This document shows positions 11,390 to 25,400 of a DNA stretch of 64,000 nt, piece by piece. Position numbers and translations under genes: made by a program. Origin of the DNA: Petrolisthes cinctipes. Taxonomy: Eukaryota > Arthropoda > Malacostraca > Decapoda > Porcellanidae. Within the stretch, counting starts at the first letter, position 1. Each line of letters starts with the position of its first letter. The stretch spans positions 186,001 to 250,000 of the forward strand of contig JAWQEG010001220.1 of assembly GCA_033782935.1 (NCBI GenBank), read 5' to 3'. The notes under the pieces were generated by a model. The model saw only the letters and a list, made by a program, of their open reading frames with translations, made no database searches and was not told the origin of the DNA.

Positions 11390-12294
11390 CTAACAAGACT
11401 TGGACAAGTTATGTCTCGTAGTCAATCTGAGTCGTCTAAACAAGTTCATAGAAGCTCGGCACTTCAGGATGCTCTCCATTCCGCAAGTTCGTCTGGCTTT
11501 ACTTCCAGGAGCACGGCTAGCTTCCCTAGACTTAGAAGAGTGCTTACTGGCATGTCCCAGTCCACCCAAGATTTTGGAAGTTTCTAACAGTTCAGGTAAT
11601 TTCCAAGGTACTACAATGCCGAGTGATACCCTTCGGCCTGAATATTGCACCTGGGGTTTTCATTTTAGGAAGACGGGCTCATCCAAGCTCCATCAAAGGA
11701 ACAACTTTGTCAAGAATTGAAAATGGTAATCAAGACATGCAAGGCCATGGGCTTCGCCTTCAACCTTCCCAAATCTCAGCTCGTTCCAACTCAACAGCTA
11801 CCCTGGCTAGGGATGTTAGGGGACACTCAGATTCAAACAGTAAGTCTCTCGGTTACAAACCAGTTCCTTCTGTTGAGGAAACTCAGACTAGCACTTGCAG
11901 CTTGCACCTGCTCTCGCAGGTTGTGGGAGAGTCTTCTGGGTTCTCTTAATTTCGCTGCAGAAATTTTCCCCTTGGCCGGCTGAGGTTCAGGAGGTTTTCG
12001 TTAGAAGGGAATCGATGGTTTCCTGTGTTTCCTCAAGACAACATTCGACCTTTCCCCAGCTTCTTACTTCGACTAATAAAGTGGTGGTGTCTTCCAGCCC
12101 ACCTTGCAATGTCAATACCTTGGACTACTCCTGTTCCCAGCATGGTTGTCACTACAGACGCATCCTCTACAGGATGGGGTCTTCAGTCGTCGGAGGGCAG
12201 TCAGGCTCTAGGCCTTTGGACACCAACTTGGCCTGCCTTTCACTTCAATGACAAGAAGTTAATAGTGGCACTTATGTTCACGAAGCAGCACTAA
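11390..12294 (+). pseudogene. DIRS reverse transcriptase and RNase H, broken
   Basis: The segment LCLVVNLSRLNKFI...HFRM matches the start of DIRS RTs, followed by LASLDL (first catalytic Asp). PFGLNIAPGVF is in a second frame at about 11625-11660. The catalytic LDD box is degraded: a frame reads stop-Glu-Asp-Gly just before LIQAPSKEQL, and about 25-35 residues before it are deleted. KSQLVPTQQLPWLGM is in a third frame. RNase H is recognised by VVTTDASSTGWGL and FHFND. The enzyme would copy element RNA into DNA; this copy cannot. Confidence 0.8.
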
Positions 12295-12829
12295 AGGCTC
12301 CTCTGTATTATGGTTGTAACCTGACTTTGGACACATGTTGATTGGCATGCTTACACTGCAGCTTCTTACTACAACAACCTACATGCCGTCAACCTCGATA
12401 ATTCTGGTCCCTTTTAAAAGTACTGGATTCCTTAGCTCCTCCTCAGTTCCCAGTTTCACCATCAAAGGATCAACACTTCTGGAAGGCATTTTTCTTAATG
12501 GCTTGAGCATCTGGCATGAGGGCTTTCCAGTTCATGCCCTTTGTCGCCACACTGCATGGACAGTATTCACCAATAATGATGCCCTAGTTTCTCTAGCACC
12601 CGTACCTTCATTTCTGGCATAGAATGAGAGGGAGGGTCACTATCTACTTCCATTTACAATTTCTGCTTGGTGCGAAGAAGGAATACATCATCCCTGTTCT
12701 TACTTACATTCTACGGAAGCTGCACCACGGGAGTATCTCTTTGTGTGGCCTCTTCTCTCAATAGATGTCCTAGAATTCATATTGCTCAAGAGTTGTGCAG
12801 GGTTATAATCAGCGGTTCCAGGAATATGT
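12295..12829 (+). other. DIRS inter-domain debris
   Basis: Between RNase H and recombinase there are short open stretches but no motif I can name. Many DIRS elements carry a methyltransferase domain here. I cannot support one from this sequence. Confidence 0.4.
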
Positions 12830-13003
12830 CCCAAGGGCCAGGATGTGCGTAAAATGGCTGCCTCCCTCCTGTCTCTACGCTCACATTCTCTTGACACTAC
12901 TTGTCAAGGTGGCCAGTGGAGCTCAACCAGTGCATTCATAAGACGCTACCTAGCCACTCAGGTTGATGACATTCCCTGTGTGGCTATGGGGTCTATGCCA
13001 TAG
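12830..13003 (+). pseudogene. DIRS tyrosine recombinase, C-terminal fragment
   Basis: One frame reads DVRKMAASL, then GGQWSSTSAFIRRYLA, ending at TAG 13001-13003. This matches the last catalytic block of DIRS tyrosine recombinases, with the nucleophilic Tyr in the FIRRYL context. The protein would resolve circular DNA intermediates into the genome. Upstream catalytic Arg/His blocks are not recognisable, so only the C-terminus survives. Confidence 0.7.
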
Positions 13004-13254
13004 CATAGCCTGTTTAGCTCTCCATAGCTATATGGAGTTGAAAGTACTATACCAGAGGTGGTTAGTACGTCACCTGGGTCACTCATGCCATAGGACTATG
13101 GATGGCAGCACCTTGTCAAGAAGACTCCAATCTTCAATGATTCCCCTTCTGTCTGGTTTGATATCTACATCTTCAGTTACAATTCTTCAATTGGTACTGT
13201 GAGTATGTTCCTTTTAAGTGGTTTCTTCTTAGTCCACCTCCACATGGTAAGGAG

Positions 13255-13736
13255 CACTGGCATCCACGAGGTGGCCACCAAAAATGGGATTTTGAAGAAT
13301 CAAAAATCGTTTTTTGGTGGTGCCGAGTGGATGCCAGTGATAGGTACCCTCCCATAGATTCTATGCCCCGCCCCCTGTCTCTTCAGACCCCACTTGGGCT
13401 TACTTGTAAATATCTGACGGCTAGCTCCCACACAGAGCTCTCTGGGTTGCCTTAGCCACCTAGTGGCAGGAGAGCGAGACTGTGGGGAGTTCGTAACTGC
13501 TAGTTCAGGGGTTCACGGTTGGAGGGTCTCAATGAGACAGCTTCTTTTGGTTCTTTTTCTTTCCATTTTCGTTTGCTCTGAGTTGCTCATAGTGGATAGC
13601 CGCCTACTCTAACGGTAGATATTATCCTTGCCGGACTGAAACTCCCATCTCAAGAGAAGATGCCGAGTTCCGAGCAAGAGAGCACTGGCATCCACTCGGC
13701 ACCATCAAAAAATTATTTTTCATTCTTCAAAATCCC
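13255..13736. repeat. DIRS terminal inverted repeats and hairpin
   Basis: 13286-13339 and 13683-13736 are 54-bp inverted copies of each other (GGGATTTTGAAGAAT...GGATGCCAGTG) with few mismatches. In addition, 13255-13284 is an inverted copy of the end of the first arm, making a hairpin at 13255-13339. Between the two sites is about 340 bp of non-coding DNA. DIRS elements have inverted terminal repeats and an internal complementary region at this end, so this is probably the right terminus. Confidence 0.75.
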
Positions 13737-13740
13737 TTGT

Positions 13741-15616
<1,876 letters not shown>

Positions 15617-15849
15617 ACAAGGAGTTACAAGGACAAGTAGCACCTCAAAAGGTCTTACGACCCATACCAAGGAGGTACCGTAGGTGTAGTAGCAGTTGCT
15701 AACTAATAGTGAGAGAAAAGTATAGTAAAGAGAAGGCTCTCCCCACCCACCTCTCCCACCCGCATTGCTGGTATGGAAATGGAAATGTACCTAACCCGGA
15801 GGAAAAAAGGCCGGACTAGGAAATTTTTGTACAGGAAAGGAGGAAACAA

Positions 15850-17504
15850 TCACTTTAACTCTAACAGGCTTGGCAGAACTTTGTCTAACTGTGTCTTGAA
15901 CTGCTCTATCGAGGAACTATCAACTACCTCTGCTGGTAGCTGATTCCAGACATTGCAGATTTTATATGTGAAGAAATTACCTAACGTATTATGGCGGAAG
16001 CGTTTCAAGTCTAGTTTCCATTCATGGTTTCTAGTTGCATTAGTGTTTAAGCTAAACAGGCACTGATAATCAATGTTTTCATATCCACGAAGGATTTTGA
16101 AAACTTCAATTAGTTGACCTCTCAAGTGTCTCGTCTCTAATGAGAAGATACCTAGTGCCTGCAGCCTTCTCTGGTAGCCCATGTGCTTAATTGATGGGAT
16201 CAGTTTGGTGGCCCTAGCCTGGACTCTCTCAAGCCTCGCAATGTCTTTCTTGAGAGTCAGCGACCAGAACTGCACAGCATATTCCAGATGTGGCCGAACC
16301 AAAGAATTGTACAGAGTGAGGACTATCTCTTTGTTTCTAAATCTAAATTGCCTCTTTATGTAACCAAGAAGCCTCTGGGCTTTCTTCTCTACTTCGAGGC
16401 TCTGCTTGGAGAATTTGAGGTCACTGCTGATCAGTACACCTAAGTCTTTCTCCAAGTCAGTACTACTAATTTCACTTCCCAACAAAGAGTAACTGGCTCT
16501 CTGATTGACAGGACCTATGTGCATCACTTTACACTTGTCCAAATTGAATGGCATCTGCCATCGTTCAGACCACTCTCCTACTTTCTCTAGGTCTTTATGT
16601 AGTTGTTCTACCTATTCAAATGATGAAGCATTACACCCTAACTTGGTGTCATCAGCAAATTTTGCAATTCGACTGACAATGCCCACATCTATATCATTAA
16701 TGTAGATTATAAAGAGTAGTGGACCTAGAACTGAACCTTGAGGAACCCACTTGTGACTGATGCCCAACTTGAGGCTTCCCCATTGATTACTACTCTTTGG
16801 TGCCGGTCAGTCAGCCAATTCTCAATCCATTTAGCAAACATGCCCCTTATTCCCAGTGCACGGGTTTTTGCCATCAACCTCTGATGAGGTACTTTATCAA
16901 AGGCTTTCTGAAAGTCCAGATAAAGGATGTCTATTGCCCGGCACTGGTCATACTCAGAAAGCATACCGTGGAAAAATTCAATCAAGTTAGTCAAACATGA
17001 ACGCCGACGCCTAAAACCATGCTGTGAATCATACAATAAATTATATGATTTAAGATGATCTACTATTCTATCTGCAACTATACCCTCCAATACCTTTCCT
17101 ACTACAGATGTAAGGCTGATTGGTCGGTAGTTTCCAGGAAGATGGCAATCTCCCTTTTTAAATATGGGAGTCACATTTGCTTCCTTCCAGTCAGATGGAA
17201 CCTCTTCTGTTTCAAGCGATATATTGAAGATAGCAGCCAGGTGAGGGGTTACCTGGTCACATACCTCTCGCAAGACCCTAGGAAGAAATTCATCAGGACT
17301 GGGAGATTTATTGACACTTAATTTGCCTATTCTGTCTCTAACTTCTGCTTCACTGCATTGGACTCTTTCTATGGTAACACCCTCATGAGTAGTGCCTGGC
17401 TCAGGGATGTTACCCCCATCGTCTCGGGTGAACACTGATGAGAAATGGGAGTTTAGAATGTCTGCCATCTCTTCATCTGTTTTGCAAGACACCGTTCCCA
17501 TCAT
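15850..17504 (-). pseudogene. LINE-B reverse transcriptase
   Basis: The main frame runs from 17504 to about 16750 with SPSPDEFLPRVLRE, NYRPISLTSV, SQHGFRRRRSC, DFQKAFDKVPH and [11 protein letters not shown] frameshift near 16745 leaves [13 protein letters not shown] and FADDTKLG in another frame. An in-frame stop follows at about 16610, then an open stretch (16554-15850) with LGVLIS, the YNSLVRPHLEYA thumb and the FKTQLDKVL C-terminus. The catalytic FADD is intact in sequence. At least one frameshift and one stop make the copy defective. Confidence 0.87.
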
Positions 17505-18330
17505 GCAATGGGCCTATCTTGTTTCTAATTGGTTTTCTGCTGTTTACATAACCAAAAAACTCCTTGGGATTCTCCTTACACAAGGCTGCAATCCGGAGTT
17601 CCTCGTTACTCTTGGCTCTGTCTACAAGTGATTTCACCTTCCTACGTAGGTGGTAATATTCACTTTGTATCTCTAAATTACCAGTTCTTTTGAACTGGCG
17701 GTAGGCTGCCTTTCTTTTCCTAATTGTAGCTGCTATTTCTCGTGTGAACCATTTGGGTTGGGACATTGGGCATCCAACTGGCTTAGAGGGCACGAACATT
17801 GATTGTTGTGCCATAAAGCAGTCTCGAAATAAGCACCAGGACTCATTCACCCCTTGGCACATTTCCAAATGCATTGCACTAACTCCCTTTCTCAGATTAC
17901 AGAATCTGCTCTACTGAGGTCGGGTTTGCTCTGTTTCTAATTTTAACTTTAGACTTGGGTACTTGCAGTGAGAACCTAATTATATTATGGTCACTTTCTC
18001 CCAATGGCTCATCTACAGTCAAGCTAGAGACAAGGTCATCTTTAGAGGTGAACACAAGATCTAATATATTGGTTCCCCTTGTGAGCTCAGTCACCCACTG
18101 AGTCAAGAAAGCTTCATCAGCAAAGTCAATGAGCCTTCTTGATTCTGCATCTCCCGTTTTACCTGCCCAGTTAACATGGCAGTTGAAATCACCTAGTATA
18201 ATGGTAATTTTCTCCCCTAAGTTCATTATATAACTTAGAATCATCATCAATGGGTTGGTGCGGTGGACGGTAGGCAACAATGAATCTATACACTCCACTT
18301 CCCACTGTCATGTCAACACCTAACACTTCT
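17473..18330 (-). pseudogene. LINE-B endonuclease C-terminus and linker
   Basis: The fragment starts inside the APE-type endonuclease: FIVAYRPPHQP, IILGDFNCHVNW, ILDLVFTS and the intact SDHN block, then the basic linker RKAAYRQFK and KSLVDRAK. The first third of the domain (N-terminal Asn/Glu residues) is missing because the element is 5' truncated. Two frame changes occur between 18298 and 17874. Confidence 0.82.
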
Positions 18331-18443
18331 TGAGAGAGAGGGAGAGAGAGACAGAGACAGAGAGACAGACAGAGAGACACAGACAGAGAGAGAGAGACAG
18401 ACAGACAGAGATACAGACAGTCAGAGAGAGAGGGGGGGGGGGA
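18331..18443. repeat. (GA)n/(CAGA)n microsatellite
   Basis: Imperfect purine-rich array of AGAG and ACAG units ending in a G run, exactly at the 5' truncation point of LINE-B. Confidence 0.95.
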
Positions 18444-19522
18444 AGGAGGGAGAAGAAAGGTATGGGCAGAGTGACTCAGTTGCCACTCAGGTCACTGAGT
18501 TTGACAGATGTCTCAGATCCCAGGTACAACGTTGTCACATCTACATTTAGCCACTGAGAGGGTGGAAAGGGAATATTGTCCGAGACTGTACATCGTACGC
18601 AAGTTCCACCACGCTACGTGCACTTCAACCTCTGCAACACGCCAACACCGACGTTCCAGCGACCCCACAACTACGCTTCAATCAACACTTTACCTACGAC
18701 GACCTCATCACTTCGTTCCAAAGGTACCCCGTTACACTTACACTTCCCTAACCCCTGTTTGTTCGCTTGTATTTATATTGTGTTCACATTCCCCAGTGCT
18801 CTATCCCACCCATTTTCGCTTAACGTAATTTTTGCCCCCATTAATTTACTTACGTGTGCTGTGTCTCCTTACTCCCGATTTGTTCTACCCCTGTCCTCTG
18901 TTTCGCTACGTTGCCTAACCTCCCATTCTTCCACCCTGCAGTAATTTTCTACCTCCTAGACCCCTTTCTCTCCCCTCGCACAACACGTGCACTTCCTTCC
19001 TACCTATTTTCACGCCCTCCCTTCGCCCCTTACACACACACACACACACGTTCACCACCCAAGGGGTACCTATTCGCCCTCTCCTACATCTTACGTGCAT
19101 CGTGCCTCGATTCTCCACATGCTACACACCAGCCACGTGCACATCCCTCAACGTTACTCTAAGTGCATCGCTGCCCGACGTTGCACCTCTATGTACCCAC
19201 GTGCTCCACTCCAGCCACGTGCACACCCTCACAACACTCTACATGCATCACTGCCCGATCGTCTCACCTCCACCAACACACGTGCTCCACGCCAACCACG
19301 TGCACATCCCTAAGCATACCCTACGTGCATCGCTGCCAACGTCCTACGAAGCGGCAATCACCTACGATACCTGCGCCACCTACGCCACGTCTACGCATAC
19401 TCTTAATTAAAGACTCACTCCAAACGTATAAGCTAAATACTGGTTATCTCACTTCCACCACTTTTCCTCAGTGATCCCTCCCCCAAGTGCTACTTCTCCC
19501 CATTTTCTTCCATACTCTGTTA
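18444..19522 (+). other. CsRn1-like leader fragment with diverged about 81-bp tandem units
   Basis: No coding sequence. Blocks such as TTCCCCAGTGCTCT...TTAACGTAA and the CTCAGTGATCCCTCCCC...TTCTCCCC stretch near 19465-19500 align in order with the leader of A2 (20905-20945 and 21188-21230). It is therefore probably the leader of a related, otherwise lost element. A (CA)n run is at 19032-19050. Three to four diverged units of roughly 81 bp, marked by RYGTGCATCGCTGCCCGA, occupy about 19090-19345. Confidence 0.6.
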
Positions 19523-19558
<36 letters not shown>

Positions 19559-20100
19559 AATAGACCAGAGACACAAAGCTGGGAGAGAATGCAGGCATTC
19601 TATCAATCCAAGGACCCCAGCCCCATGAATCCAACCTGAAGAAAAGAAGGCAGCTTAGAGAAAAAAAGATGTGCAGTTAGCTTAATAAAAAACATATTAG
19701 CCCTACTCTTGAAGCCATCCAGTCCTACACCATCAAAGACAGATTCACCAAGGCCATTCCACAGAGACACCGACCTATGAACAAACGATCGACTGTACTG
19801 ACAGGTTCTACAGCACGGCAATACGTAAGCATACACAAGGTCAAGGGAATATTCCCTTGACCTAAAGCATACATATGGGAGTCCAATGCACCACGAGTGA
19901 CACGAGCAGGAACATAAAGAGGTGGCAGAGAGGAGTTAAGAGGATGCGGCACATTACTTCTGATCTTGAAGAGCATGCACAATGATGCATTTATTATTGT
20001 TATCTGGGGCCCTGTTCTACTTCGTGTATCCCACACACACACCTGCACCCATATCCGCCCATACCGCTCACCACCACTATAGTCTTTTTGAAATATGCTG
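19523..20100 (-). mobile_element. LINE 3' fragment (LINE-C) with (AAT)n tail
   Basis: On the minus strand the frame 19836-19603 reads CQYSRSFVHRSVSLWNGL...FKSRANMF, the usual last block of Jockey/R1-type LINE ORF2 proteins. The preceding PLYVPARVTRGAL block lies upstream in another frame (about 19925-19880). An (ATT)n array at 19523-19556 forms the 3' tail. Only about 0.5 kb remains. A perfect 24-bp palindrome interrupts it at 19839-19862. Confidence 0.72.
19839..19862. repeat. 24-bp perfect palindrome
   Basis: GGTCAAGGGAAT is followed directly by its reverse complement. It sits where the LINE-C reading frame changes, so it may have arisen by a local inverted duplication. Confidence 0.9.
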
Positions 20101-20261
20101 AGGCGTTGGCTGTTGGGAGATTTCTCCCTCCAGCAATGTTGCCAAATCAGACCAATACACTTCACTCTCTCTCTCATATCTGCTATTTACTAATGCTAAA
20201 TTAATCTAAATTACTGCGAATACATTTACTTCACAAATAAGGCCATGTTGGTATATGAAAG
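20101..20261. other. Short non-coding spacer before A2
   Basis: AT-rich with a CT-rich run near 20165. Nothing recognisable. The 5 bp before the A2 LTR are GAAAG. Confidence 0.5.
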
Positions 20262-20562
20262 TGTAGTGAATCAAGCAAGCTGTACACATACTCACCACAT
20301 TAGGCGCTTCTCTATCGTCACTTGCCCCAGCCGCTTTCCCGCTCCCGCTTTCCCGCTTCCCACACAGGTGACTCAGTTTACTACAGGCTGGGCTCGCAGG
20401 TACAACTCTCCTCCCACTACTCCGAGCCAAACACACTCACACACCACGCTGCTTGATTCACCACAATCACCAAACTTACCTAAGTGTTACCTACCAATAA
20501 ACCACCTTGTACTGCACACTGAGTCTTCAATCATCCTGGGTGATAACGTCCCATATCGTTAT
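20262..20562 (+). repeat. A2 5' LTR (301 bp)
   Basis: Begins TGTAGTGAATCAAGC, ends ATCGTTAT; poly(A) signal AATAAA at 20496-20501. Closest to the A1 LTR. Confidence 0.88.
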
Positions 20563-20565
20563 AAC

Positions 20566-20583
20566 TGGTGACCCCGGGAAAGA
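20566..20583 (+). promoter_or_regulatory. A2 primer-binding site
   Basis: TGGTGACCCCGGGAAA starts three bases after the LTR. The first ten bases fit the tRNA-Trp site used by CsRn1-like elements. The same site is present in A1 and in the tandem array. Confidence 0.65.
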
Positions 20584-21557
20584 TTACACCCAGCCTGAAA
20601 CTACTCTACCTATCCCCACGTGTGCACTGTGCAGCGACAACGCAAGGTAACCTTATACATCCGCCCTGAACCAAGCCATACGACGACTTCAAACTCCTGT
20701 GTCCCTCCTGCACGAAGAAGAGATTTTACACCCCACCAGGCCACCCTCCAAGCCACGTGGTATCCCGAGACTACTCTCCAGGCTACAATACAACGCTTCT
20801 ACGCTACTCTACACCCCATACGACACCGTCACCATTCCCCGATATACGCATACGTTGCCCTCCTTTTCTTGCTTGTTGGGTATAGTATAAATCAGTGTTA
20901 ATTCCCCAGTGCTCTTACCCCTCCACATTTGAATTAACGTAACATAATTCTTGTGTTTCCCACCTATATTGCCCCCCCCCCTCGCCATTTCCTTCCCATG
21001 GCGCCTACCTCGCACTAAAATATCGTCCTCCATAACCCCCAAGTGTTGCCCTAACCCCTCACCACAATCTCACACTCCACTCGAGGGTCGCGCTTGAGGA
21101 ACAACGTGTTGCACACTTCGCCAGCGACCGACGTTCTACACAAAGGGATTAAGTACTCGACATCAACATTTATTTTCCAATCTTTCTCTCAGTTAACCCT
21201 CCCCAGTGATTCTTCTCCCCAATTTTTTTCCATATCTATAGTATTATTGTACCGGCACATTGCCGCATATCCCCAGTTTATATGTATTGTCGATTTATAT
21301 GTAGTGTGTGATAGGAAAACAATCCATTCTCCACCTACCCACGCTCGCCGCTCCCACTCTACCCCCTAGGGAATTCTCTGACTCAGTCTCCCCCGATTTC
21401 CTACCATTTTCTTCACTCCCCCGAGTCCTACCATTTTCTTCGATTCCTTCTTCCCGGGGGGACGAATATATTTTACCCCCATACCCCATCGTGCTCCCGC
21501 TTTCCATCCATCCATCCACTCCACACCGCATTGCATAACTTACGTCTCACCAACAAT
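20584..21557 (+). other. A2 5' leader
   Basis: An unusually long untranslated leader, close to 1 kb and C/T-rich, with no ORF that matches gag. It holds the TCCCCAGTG blocks shared with A1, A3 and the 18.4-19.5 kb fragment. Confidence 0.7.
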
Positions 21558-22491
21558 ATGGCGCAAACATCTGAATTAGCCAACACCACGAATAACACTC
21601 AATACACACCCACGTTATCCATTCCATTCACCCCTCCATTTTCATCTGACACACTTGCGTGGTTGCAACACACAGAGGAAATCTGGAGAGGAGATAATAG
21701 TTCCGATGAGGCGAAATATCGGGCAATCATCAGGGCCCTCCCAACAGATATATTCGCCTTAATCTCTCCTTCGCTTCGTACACTAACGTCTGGGTCACAG
21801 TATGAGGGTCTAAAAGCCGCTATCACGACGGCGTGTGGAAATACCGTCCTATAGAACTACAAGGCCATGGAAAATGTTTAGTTGGACGGGAGGAGCCCAT
21901 CTGCACTCCTCAGACATATGCAACGGCTCAACCAAGTGGCAGGTAATCCCTTCCCAGACCTCATACTGAAAACAAGACACACTAATCTGATGCCGCCCCA
22001 GTTACAGCTGCACCTCATCGCTCAGCCAAACCTCACACTCCAGGAATATGGAGAGCGGGCCGACTCTCTCATGGACGCCCACATCGAGCAAGAGGGCTCA
22101 TGGAGTGGCAACAGATTCCCATTAAACACCACAACAACGGCAGTAAATACCACCTCCACACCACCTCAGCATTCTTCCATGCAACCACAACCTACAGAAC
22201 CATGCGGCAGTACGGCAGAGTTAGTACAATTAACGAGGGATACATAAAAACCTAGACACTTTACAACAACAATTGACACAACTACGTGAACAATCACGAC
22301 CACTAGCTCTACCACCACCGCCTCAACATCAACCACCGCCCCAAGTCAGACAACCATGGCGACAGCAACAGATGCAGATATGCGTGTACCATCAACACTA
22401 CGGGAGGCAAGCAAGGAACTGCCGAGCACCATGTCAGTGGCCTAGTCACACACCTAACTCTGACCGCTTCGACAACCAGGGAAACTACTAA
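21558..22491 (+). pseudogene. A2 gag with CX2HX9CX3C box
   Basis: Starts at ATG 21558 (MAQTSELANTT). Two nonsense codons, TAG at about 21852 and about 21880, stand where A1 has CAG. A 2-bp deletion near 22240 shifts frame relative to A1. After a Gln/Pro-rich segment comes CVYHQHYGRQARNCRAPC, a CX2HX9CX3C zinc box close to its C-terminus, the type reported for CsRn1-clade gag instead of CCHC. The frame ends at TAA 22489-22491, directly followed in frame by GGC GGT GGC and pol. The product is the capsid/nucleocapsid precursor. Confidence 0.82.
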
Positions 22492-25400
22492 GGCGGTGGC
22501 GTGAGAGTAGACACGTCACTGCTGCCGACACCAACGATCCCACAACTACCACTCCACTACCACATATCACTTCCGTTACCACCGCATTATCTCCACGGGT
22601 ATCGAGCGACGCCACCACATCACAGGGTACTACCACCCAGAATCCAGCCACATCTCTCTACCGACACACTCCTGCACGGACGACCACACCCAGAGACACC
22701 ACACCCGCCTGGGGACCCACAGGCATACCCCCCCAGGTCATACACCGCTGAACCTCACAACCGCACTCTCCTGTGGGAGGAGGACATAGCAACGACGGAG
22801 CTGTTCCTGGTGGACTCAGGATCGGAAGTCAGTGTACTTCCTCTTACTCATCGGGAGAAACATCGACCCTCCAGCATAGCGTACGATCTCCTGGCAGCTA
22901 ATAAATCACCCATCGCGACATATGGTACAAGAAGTAAAGGCGTCTCTCTCATCACCGAGGAATGGTTTGTGTGGCCATTTGTGGTGGCAGATGTACAGTA
23001 CCCAATCCTAGGGCTGGACTTCTTGGCAGCACATGATTTGTTAATTGATACGAAAGGCAGGATGCTGCTACACAAAACGACGGGCTGGCACATACAAACC
23101 AAATCATGCCGCCAGTCACAACCCACCATCACCCACATCACCAAGACAAGCGAGTATCACCAGCTGCTCCAGGAGTTCCCTCAATTACTGTCGGCCACCA
23201 ACGATTGTCAGCCCAAAGATCCGGGAGTACGCCACAACATCGTCATGACCGGTCCACCATGTTTCGCCAGACCCAGAAGGATGCCACCAGAGAGACTAGA
23301 AGCAGCAAAGAAAGAATTCCAAGTCATGCTGCAACAAGGGATAGCACGTCCATCAGACAATGCATGGGCATCTCCACTCCATATGGTGCCCAAAGCACAG
23401 GAAGGTGAATGGAGGGCATGTGGTGACTACCATGCACTCAACGCCGTAACGACACCAGACCGTTACCCTATACCCCATGTCCTGGATTTCCACTCCAAGC
23501 TCCAGGGGTGTACGGTTTTCTCGAAGATCGACCTAGTCCGCTCCTACTACCAGATTCCCGTAGCAGAGGAAGATATTAAAAAGACTGCCATTACCACACC
23601 CTTCGGCTTATTCGAATTCCCTGCCATGAACTTTGGCCTGAGGAATGCTGCCCAAACCTTCCAGCGGTTCATGGATAGGGTAGTCAGGGGCTTGGACTTC
23701 GTGGTGGTATACATCGACGACATCCTAGTGGCATCCAGTGACCACGACAATCATGCCCAACACCTTCGACAGCTCTTCAATAAATTACAGGAATATGGAC
23801 TGAAGATTCACCCATTAAAAGTGTGTGCTGGGGGCTGATAAAGTAGACTTCCTGGGCCATAGGGTGACGTCACAGGGAATCACGCCACTATCACAGAAGG
23901 TCGAGGCCATCAGGGACTTTCCCCCACCCAACACCGCCAGGAAGATGAGAGAGTTCCTAGGGATAGTGAACTACTATCACCAGTTTATCCCTCACGCTGC
24001 AGAAGCACTATCTCCACTACATGACCTAATCAAAGGACTAAACAAGGGTTCGCAGAAGAAGCTGAGTTGGAATGACAAGGCAATGGCGGCATTCACCAGC
24101 ATCAAGAGCAGGCTCGCCAGCACCACCTTGCTAGCCTACCCCACGCCCAACGCACCTACCTCCATTTACACTGATGCATCAGCGGACGCTATTGGGGCAG
24201 TATTACAACAAGACGTCGAGGGGACATTACGCCCAATAGCGTTCTTCAGCAAGCGTCTCGACCCACAACAGAAGAGGCAGTACGTCACTTCGGCCACTTC
24301 CTGGAGGGACGGCAATTCCACATCAGAACTGATCATAAGCCACTCACGACTGCCATGAATCAGCTGGGGACAAACTGGTCACCAAGAGTCACCTGTCACT
24401 TGGCATACATATCAGAATACACCACCGATATAAGGCACGTAAAGGGTGAGGACAATGCAGTGGCTGACGCATTATCCCGGGCTACACCTCAGACACAGAT
24501 GGTTATGGCAGTCCACCTAGGCCATCCCTTCAACATCAGACAAATAGCTGCAGCCCAACAAACAGACGAGGAACTACATCAGCTACTGCAAGGCAACACA
24601 GGTCTGAAGCTGGAGGAAGTGACAGCAGCTGAGCCCAATGTGAGATTGTGGTGCGACGTCTCATGTGGCCCTCCTAGACCATACATTCCAGCCCCATTCA
24701 GGAGAACCACATTCCTCCACTTCCACAATCTCAACCACCCAGGGGTCACTGGTTCCCAGAGGTTAATCACGCGTCGTGCAGTCTGGCCAAGCATGAGGAG
24801 GCAAATCAAGGAGTGGGTGTCAGAGTGTACGGCATGCCAACGCTCCAAGATTGGTAGACACACACGCCCACCGATACATGACTTCCCAACACCCACTTCA
24901 AGGTTCCACATGGTACATGTAGACATCGTGGGACCACTCCCTACATCACGGGGATACAGATATCTACTCACGCGCGTCGACCGTACGACAAGATGGTGCA
25001 CGGCAGCCCCCATGACTGACATCACAGCAGAAGGAACGGCAAGACACTTTCTCCAGGACTGGGTGGCTAACTTTGACCCTCCGGCGTGCATCGTCACGAA
25101 CCAGGGGACTCAGTTCGAGTCAAGGGCGTGGCAAGAAATGCTAGAGTTCCTGGGGACATGCAGGAACAGGACCACTGCCTATCACCCCTGCAGCAACGGT
25201 ATGGTCGAGAGGTTCCACCGCCGACTGAAGGAGGCATTCAGGGCGATACAGCCTGAACAGTGGGTGGATGCACTGCCTCTCATCCTGCTGACCATTAGGT
25301 CGACGGTCAAGGAGGACCTGAACCACTCACCTGCGGATTTGACGTTCGGGGAGGATTTGAGATTGCCCAGCCAAGTGGTAGACCTAACGACAGACACCTC

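Larger units (their letters stand above)
9857..13736 (+). mobile_element. Decayed DIRS-like tyrosine-recombinase retrotransposon
   Basis: A gag-like region, a DIRS-type RT and RNase H, and a tyrosine-recombinase C-terminus follow one another on the + strand, with inverted repeats at the right end. DIRS elements have these parts and use split or inverted termini instead of LTRs and an integrase. Every coding part has frameshifts or stops. I found no matching left inverted repeat, so the left boundary is set only by the first recognisable frame. Confidence 0.8.
15770..18330 (-). mobile_element. CR1-like LINE (LINE-B), 5' truncated
   Basis: Minus-strand endonuclease and RT fragments in the expected order, a short 3' UTR to about 15770, and a 5' end cut at a GA microsatellite (18331). 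It belongs to a different family from LINE-A: its RT motifs are [32 protein letters not shown] and FADDTK. 5' truncation is normal for LINE insertions. Confidence 0.88.

Noticed and set aside
21852..21882. The two TAG codons in A2 gag as recoding sites
   Set aside because: A1 has CAG at both positions, so they are simple C-to-T nonsense mutations in A2.
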